From the NCBI GenBank assembly GCA_964516295.1, contig CAZEYT010000065.1, positions 1-15,890 on the forward strand: a DNA stretch of 15,890 bases. Reading direction: 5' to 3'. The first letter of the stretch is position 1. Every line of letters begins with the position of its first letter. The notes beneath the pieces were generated by a model. That model was not told the DNA's origin. It did not search any database and saw only the letters and a list, made by a program, of their open reading frames with translations. This DNA is from CAZEYT01 sp964516295 (GTDB taxonomy: Bacteria > Verrucomicrobiota > Verrucomicrobiia > Chthoniobacterales > Terrimicrobiaceae). The translations under genes and the position numbers were made by a program. Positions 7,305 through 13,286 of the stretch are shown in pieces.

Positions 7305-9163
7305 GGGAAAAGATCGTCGAACAAAGACTCGTACTTGGCAACCACCGCGTCCCAGCTGAATTCGCGCCGGGCCCGCTCAAAAGCCTGCCCGCCCAGTTCG
7401 GCGCAGAGTGCGGGATGCGACGCGAGAAACCCCAATTTTTCAGCGAGAGCCGCCGCTCCGCCGTCCGGCGCAAACGGCACGGCCGCCTCGCCGACAACCT
7501 CGCGGGTGGCGGGGCTGTCTTTGAAAAGCACGGTTTTGCCCATGGCCATCTGGTCGAGCAGAACGAGCCGTGTGGCTTCAATTGCGGCGGGCATTACAAA
7601 AAACAGAGCGTTTTGGCTGAGCTCCAGATAAGCCTCGTCGTAGCGTGCTCCCGTGAAGAGGACCCGCTCGTCTGCTAGCGACTGGAGCCGTCGGTAGTAG
7701 GCGTGCTCGTAGTGTTCCGCGCCGGTGATCACCAAACGCAGCGTGCCGCGGTAAGACTGCCAGGCTTGCAGCAGGAGGTCGGCCTCGTTGTCCGGTGTCA
7801 GCCGCGAGACGTGCAGGACATATCCGTCCGGGGTGAGTCCCCACCGTTCGAGTTCGCCGCGTCGGAGCCGACCGGGCCGCAACTGACACCCGTAGGAGAT
7901 GTAATCCGGGACGACACCGTAACTTTGCTCGTAGCGGCGGACGATTTCCCGATTGTCCGCAATGAGCCGGTGGGCGAGTTGGGTGGCCCAGTATTCGCTC
8001 ATTTTAAGCCACTGGCGGCCGAGGGTTCCCCACTTTGCACGACGGAAATCCGCCCCGTCAACGTTGATGATCACCCGCAGGCCCGCCCACCGCAAAGGCC
8101 AAGCGAGCAGCGAATTTCCCACGCCGCAAAGGTAGATGAGATCATAGCGCCGGAGGAGGGCATCGGCCACGCTCAGCGAGGTATGCACGATGGTGTCGAG
8201 GCTTTTCGTTGGAATGGTGGGAAGCGTAATGAGTCGCATGCCCTTCCACGTGCGCTCGCCGATAGCGAAGCGCGGGTAGCGATTGTAAACGGTGACCTCA
8301 TGACCCCCGGAGACGAGCCGGCTGCCGAGCTCCTCGACCACGACTTCGAAGCCCGAGTAACGGGCCGGAACGCCACGCGACCCAAGAAACGCCACCCGCA
8401 GGCGCCGCCGGTCGAGCGGGCGAAGTCCGGGAAGCCCGTCGTGCCAAAGGAACCACAGAAAAAGGCTGTTGAACTTAAGGTACCGCGGCCAGAGACGCCG
8501 GGGTTCCTGCACGAGGCGATAAAGCCACGTGAGCCCGCGCTTTTGCATCCATTCCGGCGCAAACGGCCGACTTCCGGCGAGAAGCTCGAACGCATCGCCG
8601 ACGGCAAAAAACACGCCCCGTTGATACCGGTGGAGATTTTTGGCGATCCAGCGTTCCTGTCGCTCGCCGCCGAGGGCGACCCAGATGAAATCGGCTCCGG
8701 AATCACGGATCTGCCGGGCAAAGCCGGCTTCCTCATCTTCCGTCCAAGTGCGAAACGGCGGAGAAATCGTCCCGACAATCTGAATTCCGGGTTGGAGGGT
8801 TTTCGCAGCTTCGGTGAGGCGGGCCAGACAATCCTCGCTGCCACCGAAGAAAAAGTGACGTCGCGGCGCGGGCGTCGCGGCGAGCACGTGCCGCATGAAG
8901 TAGGGACCATAAACGCGATCCGTGAGTCCGGCTCCTTTTCGATTCAGTTGCCACACGAGCGGAACGCCATCCGGGAGGACAAGGGAAAACCGGCGCATGA
9001 CCTCGCCGAACGAGGGATCCTGCCGCGCGAGGGCGATGATGTGGGTATTGGCGGCCGAGACAGCGGCGGGCTTCCCGGATTCCGCAAGACGCAGAACCTC
9101 CTCGAGACCGGAGTCGTAGGTCGCCGCCTGGACCCGGGTCCCCAGAATATCGAAGCCACGCAT
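7271..9163 (-). CDS. two-domain glycosyltransferase: WecG/TagA/CpsF domain fused to a GT4 (DUF1972-type) domain
   Basis: A 630-residue fusion. Residues 1-245 are a complete WecG/TagA/CpsF (GT26) domain: SAANTHIIALAR (36-47), LPDGVPLVW (63-71) with the expected catalytic Asp65, FFGG (105-108), ALGGERQERW (163-172), and GDAFELLAG through EPRRLWPRY. Relatives transfer ManNAcA or ManNAc to lipid-linked GlcNAc. Residues 255-620 are a GT4 domain starting RVAFLGSRGVPARYSGFE, with NVDGADFRRAKWG and HVSRLTPDNEADLL. The C-terminal donor site has Glu529 and Asp537 where GT4 usually has E-x7-E. No stop or frame break separates the halves. ATG 9163-9161 starts the WecG domain; the frame is open much further upstream but only by running through the preceding GT2 gene. 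It probably adds two successive sugars to a lipid-linked precursor. Confidence 0.92.
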   Translation of the reverse strand: MRGFDILGTRVQAATYDSGLEEVLRLAESGKPAAVSAANTHIIALARQDPSFGEVMRRFSLVLPDGVPLVWQLNRKGAGLTDRVYGPYFMRHVLAATPAPRRHFFFGGSEDCLARLTEAAKTLQPGIQIVGTISPPFRTWTEDEEAGFARQIRDSGADFIWVALGGERQERWIAKNLHRYQRGVFFAVGDAFELLAGSRPFAPEWMQKRGLTWLYRLVQEPRRLWPRYLKFNSLFLWFLWHDGLPGLRPLDRRRLRVAFLGSRGVPARYSGFEVVVEELGSRLVSGGHEVTVYNRYPRFAIGERTWKGMRLITLPTIPTKSLDTIVHTSLSVADALLRRYDLIYLCGVGNSLLAWPLRWAGLRVIINVDGADFRRAKWGTLGRQWLKMSEYWATQLAHRLIADNREIVRRYEQSYGVVPDYISYGCQLRPGRLRRGELERWGLTPDGYVLHVSRLTPDNEADLLLQAWQSYRGTLRLVITGAEHYEHAYYRRLQSLADERVLFTGARYDEAYLELSQNALFFVMPAAIEATRLVLLDQMAMGKTVLFKDSPATREVVGEAAVPFAPDGGAAALAEKLGFLASHPALCAELGGQAFERARREFSWDAVVAKYESLFDDLFPCPRSRSSPPR

Positions 9164-9198
9164 GGTCCGCAGACAAAACAGAGGAGCCTGCCTCGAAG

Positions 9199-10134
9199 TC
9201 AACGCCCGAATTTCCGTTCCCTCAGACGCCGACCGGAGACATGCCCGGCGGGATGGCCGCCAAGAGCGCCATTCCAAAAACAAAGAACCGCATCGCGGCA
9301 GGTCCCCCACCCCAGGCCGTGCGTGCGAAAGAAGCGGCGAAAATTTCCCGCGAGATACGTCCGCATGTGCCGGCTGTGTGGCGCATGGAACGAGAGAAAG
9401 GCCAGATTTTGGAGGAGCGAGACAAACTTGCGGTAATCCGAGCGTCGGGCCTGCCCGGCATCGGCGGCGACGGGCGGTAGATGCGGAACCACGGCCTGAC
9501 ACGTAAAGACGAGTCGCCCGACCGCCGAGAGGCGCATGGAAAATTCCAGATCCTCGCCGAGCATCCAGAAATCGCGCCGGTGCGGACCGACGACTTCGAC
9601 GGCCAGTCGCTTCACGAGGAAACACGCGCCGGTTGCCCAGCAAGCTTCGACCGGTCGCGGGCCGATTTTTTCCAAGGCCTCCTGCGGCGTTCGAACCTCG
9701 CGGATGAGGCGACGGAGTGGCTTCGGGACCGGTTCGGGAAACGCCCAGAGCGACCCGGCGGAATCGGACAGAAGCGGTGCGATGGCACAAGCGTGGGAGC
9801 GTTCCATTTCGTCGAGGAGAATGCCAAGAACGTCGGGACCAAGGACGACGTCATCGTCCAAATACCAAAGCGAGTCGACTTCCCGGCCGAAGACCCGAAG
9901 GGCTTCCTCGGTTCCGTTCGCCCATCCCGCACCCGGTCCCGGATTGGACGCATCTTCGCGGACGATCACCTGCAGTCGGTATTTTCCCTCGAGCGCCTTC
10001 ACCGCGCCGGCCGCCTCATGATCGACGATCACGCACCCGAGAAGAGGAACCGCCGACGTTTCCAAGCCATCCAGAAGCCGCCGAAGCTCCTGCGGCCGAC
10101 GGTGCGTCACCACGATGGCGACGACGCCACTCAC
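9199..10134 (-). CDS. glycosyltransferase family 2 (GlfT2/rhamnosyltransferase-like)
   Basis: A 311-residue GT-A transferase. It begins VVAIVVTHRRPQEL, has a glycine-rich NPGPGAGWANG block (64-74), the metal-binding DDD at 93-95 and the catalytic-type GED at 193-195 followed by His218 in PHLPP. This layout matches the GT2 branch containing galactofuranosyl- and rhamnosyltransferases, which fits the rhamnose-type reductase encoded just upstream, though specificity is inference. The chosen GTG at 10134-10132 overlaps the upstream stop as GTGA, the same junction type used elsewhere in the operon. An ATG nine codons earlier (10161) is an alternative. A 35-nt gap separates its stop from the WecG-GT4 gene, the largest gap within the operon. 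Confidence 0.9.
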   Translation of the reverse strand: MSGVVAIVVTHRRPQELRRLLDGLETSAVPLLGCVIVDHEAAGAVKALEGKYRLQVIVREDASNPGPGAGWANGTEEALRVFGREVDSLWYLDDDVVLGPDVLGILLDEMERSHACAIAPLLSDSAGSLWAFPEPVPKPLRRLIREVRTPQEALEKIGPRPVEACWATGACFLVKRLAVEVVGPHRRDFWMLGEDLEFSMRLSAVGRLVFTCQAVVPHLPPVAADAGQARRSDYRKFVSLLQNLAFLSFHAPHSRHMRTYLAGNFRRFFRTHGLGWGTCRDAVLCFWNGALGGHPAGHVSGRRLRERKFGR

Positions 10135-11000
10135 GCGCGGGTCCAGTGGGCGAGCGTCCATTCCAGCGCCTCATGAATCTCCCGCAGGCGGATGCCGCAG
10201 CCGGCAAGTTTTTCAGAGTTCAGAACGCAACTGGCCCGGAAAACGCGTCCCGGGGCCGAAAGGAAATCCGGTTCGTCGCGGAAGAATGTGAAGGCTTTAT
10301 CAGTTAGTCCATGACGTCGCATGGCCTCCGCGACCTCGCTGGTGAGGATCGAGCCGGGATTGGTCACATGATAAAGCCCGCCCGGCAGGTGGCGCTCCAT
10401 GGAGTCGACGACGGCAGCGGCAAATTCCTGACGCTGAGTGATCGAATTGCGCACTTCGAGGAGCCGATCGTAGGCGAGGACTTTGGAGAGGTAGTTCCGT
10501 TCGTGGTCGAATTCATCGAATGGAATCCGCATGCGCCAGATGAGAACGTTCTCGTGTTCGCGGAGCAGCACCTCGGCCATCCATTTTGTGCGTGCATACC
10601 AGCCCGCCCGCGGGTCGCCGATGGCAAAAGCCGGCTCGTCTTCCTCGGTGAATCCGCTCCCGTCCGCCCGCGCCCCATGAAAGATGCAGCCCGAGGAAAC
10701 ATGCCCCCAGCGGATGCCGCGACGGCCCAAGACATCGGCGAGAACGCCAGGGATGATTGTATTGGCCTGAAGGCAACGCCAACGCTCCCGCTCGGTGCCA
10801 TCCACGTTCGGGCGTCCGGTGAAGCCCACGGCGTTGATGACATAGTCGATCCGGCGGTGAGCGACCCAGGCATGGACAGCCTCGTGGGAGGTGAGATCGA
10901 GATCCGCGTGAGCCGGCGCTACGCAAGCGATGCCGCGCGCACGCAACTGATCGAAAATTGCACGGCCGACATAGCCCGAGGCACCGAGGAGAACCACCAT
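10131..11000 (-). CDS. NAD(P)-dependent sugar-nucleotide epimerase/reductase, RmlD / plant NRS-ER-like
   Basis: A 289-residue extended short-chain dehydrogenase. It has a GASGYVG nucleotide-binding loop (6-12), NAVGFTGRPNVD (56-67), SSGCIFHG (102-109) and a Tyr135-xxx-Lys139 catalytic pair. The pattern follows plant NRS/ER (UER1), which converts UDP-4-keto-6-deoxyglucose to UDP-L-rhamnose by 3,5-epimerisation and 4-reduction, more closely than ordinary dTDP-4-dehydrorhamnose reductase. Cys105 and Lys173 sit where that family carries its epimerase residues (from memory). YHVTNPGS at 210-217 is also shared. ATG 11000 is preferred over an in-frame TTG three codons upstream. It is first gene of the glycan operon and probably supplies an activated 6-deoxyhexose to the transferases. 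No 4,6-dehydratase is in the window. Confidence 0.85.
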   Translation of the reverse strand: MVVLLGASGYVGRAIFDQLRARGIACVAPAHADLDLTSHEAVHAWVAHRRIDYVINAVGFTGRPNVDGTERERWRCLQANTIIPGVLADVLGRRGIRWGHVSSGCIFHGARADGSGFTEEDEPAFAIGDPRAGWYARTKWMAEVLLREHENVLIWRMRIPFDEFDHERNYLSKVLAYDRLLEVRNSITQRQEFAAAVVDSMERHLPGGLYHVTNPGSILTSEVAEAMRRHGLTDKAFTFFRDEPDFLSAPGRVFRASCVLNSEKLAGCGIRLREIHEALEWTLAHWTRA

Positions 11001-11008
11001 GAAATGCA

Positions 11009-11014
11009 ATTAAC
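11009..11014 (-). promoter_or_regulatory. possible -10 element (GTTAAT) for the glycan operon
   Basis: In the 96-bp divergent gap 11001-11096, the minus strand carries GTTAAT ending 8 nt before the operon's first ATG, a 4/6 match to TATAAT. No good -35 stands 16-18 bp upstream (CATGGC). There is also no Shine-Dalgarno. The spacing would give a leaderless or nearly leaderless mRNA, as suggested for three other genes nearby. Confidence 0.25.
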
Positions 11015-11061
11015 AGTGCCCGAGCGCGGCCGCCATGGTTTTCTCTCGCGCGATTTCGGCT

Positions 11062-11090
11062 TCGACAGCGGGGATGGTCTGCGGTAGATA
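11062..11090 (+). promoter_or_regulatory. putative sigma70-like promoter of the glyoxalase-toxin-antitoxin operon
   Basis: TCGACA (11062-11067, 5/6 match to TTGACA) is followed by a 17-bp spacer and TAGATA (11085-11090, 3/6 match to TATAAT). The ATG of the glyoxalase gene begins 7 nt after the -10, where transcription would be expected to start. This gives an mRNA with no leader. No ribosome binding site precedes the ATG, which agrees. Confidence 0.4.
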
Positions 11091-11096
11091 CACGCC

Positions 11097-11483
11097 ATGG
11101 TTACGAAGCTCCTCCACACCCGCTATCGCGTCACCGACTTGGAAAAAACCGTCGCGTTCTATCGGGATGTCCTTGGTCTCGAAGAGGTGAGGCGGAGCAC
11201 GAGCGGACGAGGATCGCACTTGGTTTTCTTCAAAGCCCCGGGCAGTGACTCGCTCATTGAGATTTGCAAGTTTGACGAAAGCGGACCGGTTCAGGTTGGC
11301 CCGGATCTGACGCACCTCGCGTTCGAAGTGGACGACCTGGAGGCCTTCGCGCGTCATGCGGCGGCACACGGTTATCCGCTCAGCGACGGCCCGCACAAGG
11401 CGTCTTCGGGGTCGGTGATCGCGTTCATCGATGCGCCCGAGGGTTATGAGATCGAGCTCATTCAACCCGCAAAAGGCTCCTGA
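11097..11483 (+). CDS. gloA: glyoxalase I-like VOC-family enzyme (lactoylglutathione lyase-type)
   Basis: A 128-residue cytoplasmic vicinal-oxygen-chelate protein with the size and two-module layout of GloA. All four metal ligands appear to be present: His7 in LLHTRYRV, Glu55 in LIEICK, His73 in LTHLAFEV and Glu120 in GYEIELI. FYRDVLGLE (21-29) and SVIAFIDAPEGYEIELI (106-122) are the usual family blocks. GloA converts the hemithioacetal of methylglyoxal and glutathione to lactoylglutathione. Whether this organism uses glutathione is unknown, so another VOC substrate (methylmalonyl-CoA epimerase-like proteins are related) remains possible. Its TGA overlaps the following toxin ATG as TGATG, so the three plus-strand genes form one operon. 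Confidence 0.85.
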   Translation: MVTKLLHTRYRVTDLEKTVAFYRDVLGLEEVRRSTSGRGSHLVFFKAPGSDSLIEICKFDESGPVQVGPDLTHLAFEVDDLEAFARHAAAHGYPLSDGPHKASSGSVIAFIDAPEGYEIELIQPAKGS

Positions 11484-11767
11484 TGGATTTTGAATGGAGT
11501 GCGGTGGGACTTGAACGCGGGAGTGTTCCGGCGAAGGACATCGAAGAATCCTTCGAAGATCCTTTCAGCATCCGTCTCATGCCCGAGATTGACGAGACCG
11601 GGCAGCGCGAGGCCCGGTATTTTATTCTGGGAAAATCGGTGACCGGACGGGCGATTTTCACGGTTTTCTGGACAGACGGTCGCCGGTATCGCGTGATTTT
11701 TTCCCGCCCGATGAGTGTGGAAGAAGAGACGTTTTACGAACGGAAAAACTCCGAAGCCGCCAACTGA
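11483..11767 (+). CDS. BrnT-like type II toxin (putative ribonuclease)
   Basis: A 94-residue protein with the BrnT fold pattern: DFEW at 2-5, FEDPFS at 24-29, a REARYFILGKS strand at 42-52, GRAIFTVFWTDGRRYRVIFSR at 55-75, and a closing EEETFY helix. BrnT toxins are RelE-like RNases neutralised by BrnA, and the next gene encodes such a partner. It departs from typical BrnT in lacking the KHGV motif after the first strand; GSVPAKDI stands there. The ISAR motif is IFSR. RNase activity is therefore an inference, and a degenerate toxin is possible. The start overlaps the glyoxalase stop, so toxin synthesis would depend on glyoxalase translation. Confidence 0.75.
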   Translation: MDFEWSAVGLERGSVPAKDIEESFEDPFSIRLMPEIDETGQREARYFILGKSVTGRAIFTVFWTDGRRYRVIFSRPMSVEEETFYERKNSEAAN

Positions 11768-11768
11768 C

Positions 11769-12032
11769 ATGCGCATTCTTACGAAATGGAAGGACCTGCC
11801 GAAGTTCGCCTCGGAGGAAGAAGAAGCGGATTATTGGAATGAAACGTTCCTTGATCCGCGGTTGATGAACGGGTCGATTCTCAAGGCGGACAATCGCGAC
11901 TCCACTACGATCACGCTTCGCTTCGATCCTCGCATGCTGGCGCGCATCAAGCGCCTCGCCCGCTCGCGCTACCTGAACTATCAGAGCATGATCAAACAGT
12001 GGCTGGCCGAGCGCTTGGAAAAAGAAATCTGA
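11769..12032 (+). CDS. BrnA/CopG-like ribbon-helix-helix antitoxin
   Basis: An 87-residue protein ending in a ribbon-helix-helix domain. The beta-strand TTITLRFD (46-53) is followed by helix MLARIKRLARSR and the second helix YQSMIKQWLAERL (71-83). The N-terminal part has FASEEEEADYWNE (13-25), a segment typical of BrnA/CopG antitoxins that probably binds the toxin. It should neutralise the upstream toxin and repress their shared promoter. ATG 11769 lies one nucleotide after the toxin stop; an in-frame ATG at 11715 would lie inside the toxin gene and is less likely. The toxin-first gene order is that of brnTA. Its stop abuts the stop of the convergent solute-binding protein gene. Confidence 0.82.
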   Translation: MRILTKWKDLPKFASEEEEADYWNETFLDPRLMNGSILKADNRDSTTITLRFDPRMLARIKRLARSRYLNYQSMIKQWLAERLEKEI

Positions 12033-13193
12033 TCAGGGCATCACCGTCTCGAGGTAGGTAAATTTTCCCTCTTCGACACGAATGACAATGGCCGACTTCG
12101 CCGGGTTCCGCTCTGCATCGAGACGGATGTCACCCGTCACTCCGGGAAACTCGGTCGTAGCCGCCAAGGCCGCGACGAGGTCGGTCCGGTCGGTTTTCCC
12201 CGCACGCCGGATGCCGTCGACCGTGAAGCGCACGGCGTCATAGCCCAGGGCGGCAAGGGCCTCCGGCGGACGGCCGAATTTTCCCTGGTAAGCAGTGACA
12301 AATTCGCGGGTCCGGGCCGAGTCGGCATCCACCGAGAAATGGCTTGCGAAGTAGGTGTTGTTCACGTCGGTGCCGCCGGCTTCGAGGAATTGCGGCGACT
12401 CCCAGCCGTCAGTTCCCAAAAACGTCGCATCGATTCCCTCGCGACGGGCCTGTCGGATGATCGAGGCGGCCTCGACAAAATAGCTCGGGAGGAAAATGAT
12501 TTCCGGCTGTTGTTTTTTAATGACCGCGAGTTGCTGCGTGAAATCGAGCGCTCCGGTCGCGAACGTTTCCCGCGCCACGACTTCGCCTCCGCGTTCGATG
12601 AAGTCATTGGCAAAAATCTCCGCCAGGGCCCGGCTGTAGGGATTCTCTGGGTCGTAGAGGACCGCCGCACGGCCTGCCCCGATGGAGGAGGCAAATTTCG
12701 ACATGACGATCCCCGGAAACGGATCGGCATAGCAGACGCGGAAAATCGATGGTCCCGCCTTGGTTACGTCGGCATGGGTCGCCCCGGGCGAGATCAGGGG
12801 CAGGCCGAGCTCCGCCGCGACCGTCGCCGCTTCGAGGGTCCGCTCCGAGGTGACTTCACCAATGACGGCCACAACGCCAGTGTCGGCCAGTTCCCGAACG
12901 GCCGCCGCCGCAGCGCCCGGCTCGGAGCGGGTGTCGCGTACGACGAGTTTCACCGGCGCGCCGAGTACGCCGCCCTCGGCTTGAATCTGCTCGATGGCGA
13001 GACCGGCACCGTTCGCGACAGCTTCGCCGAAAGCCGCCTTTTCGCCCGAGAGCGGGACGATAAGCCCGATTTTGATGGCGCGAGGATCCTCCGGCTCCGG
13101 AGTCTGGGTCGCCGTCGAGTCTTCCAACGCCGGTTTTCCACACCCGGCCAACGCCAGCACACCAAGCAAAACAAAACGCAGCACAACGTTCAC
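12033..13193 (-). CDS. Liv-type ABC transporter solute-binding lipoprotein
   Basis: A 386-residue periplasmic binding protein of the branched-chain amino acid (LivJ/LivK) type. A lipoprotein signal ends in a classic lipobox, LAGC, with Cys18. Two Rossmann-like lobes follow, beginning IKIGLIVPLSGEKAAFGEAV, with IGEVTSERTLEAA, PLISPGATHADVT and AALGYDAVRFTVDGIR as family blocks. It should capture amino acids, amides or similar solutes for an ABC importer. No permease or ATPase genes are adjacent, so it is an orphan here. The GTG at 13193-13191 gives a compact signal peptide and sits just after promoter-like hexamers; an in-frame ATG at 13241 would add 16 residues with several arginines and is the alternative. 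Confidence 0.9.
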   Translation of the reverse strand: MNVVLRFVLLGVLALAGCGKPALEDSTATQTPEPEDPRAIKIGLIVPLSGEKAAFGEAVANGAGLAIEQIQAEGGVLGAPVKLVVRDTRSEPGAAAAAVRELADTGVVAVIGEVTSERTLEAATVAAELGLPLISPGATHADVTKAGPSIFRVCYADPFPGIVMSKFASSIGAGRAAVLYDPENPYSRALAEIFANDFIERGGEVVARETFATGALDFTQQLAVIKKQQPEIIFLPSYFVEAASIIRQARREGIDATFLGTDGWESPQFLEAGGTDVNNTYFASHFSVDADSARTREFVTAYQGKFGRPPEALAALGYDAVRFTVDGIRRAGKTDRTDLVAALAATTEFPGVTGDIRLDAERNPAKSAIVIRVEEGKFTYLETVMP

Positions 13194-13201
13194 AGGCCGA
13201 A

Positions 13202-13229
13202 ACCCTAGCAAGGTCCGCGCAAGTGGCAA
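13202..13229 (-). promoter_or_regulatory. putative promoter of the solute-binding protein gene
   Basis: On the minus strand TTGCCA (13229-13224, 5/6 match to TTGACA), a 16-bp spacer and TAGGGT (13207-13202, 3/6 match to TATAAT) lie 8 nt before the GTG start at 13193. The spacing predicts transcription starting at or next to the start codon. If the longer protein from 13241 is real, these sites would instead be coding. Confidence 0.35.
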
Positions 13230-13249
13230 CCCCGACCGCATATCCGGAA

Positions 13250-13278
13250 TTGCGACCTCCGCCGCACCGTCCTACGAT
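13250..13278 (+). promoter_or_regulatory. putative promoter of the enoyl reductase gene
   Basis: TTGCGA (13250-13255, 4/6 match), a 17-bp spacer and TACGAT (13273-13278, 4/6 match) end 8 nt before the ATG at 13287. There is no ribosome binding site in between, and the transcript would be leaderless or have a leader of one or two nucleotides. Confidence 0.4.
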
Positions 13279-13286
13279 ACACCGGT

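Noticed and set aside
7703..9436. 577-codon plus-strand open frame
   Set aside because: It is antisense to the WecG-GT4 gene; its translation is rich in R, P, G and E with no domain, a common result of high GC on the strand opposite a real gene.
9164..9790. N-terminal extension of the WecG-GT4 open frame by 209 codons
   Set aside because: The extra stretch is out of frame with the real GT2 gene it crosses and resembles no protein; the WecG domain begins at the ATG at 9163.
11001..12032. Mobile island around the toxin-antitoxin pair
   Set aside because: No integrase, transposase, terminal repeats or att-like repeats are visible, and base composition resembles the flanking genes.
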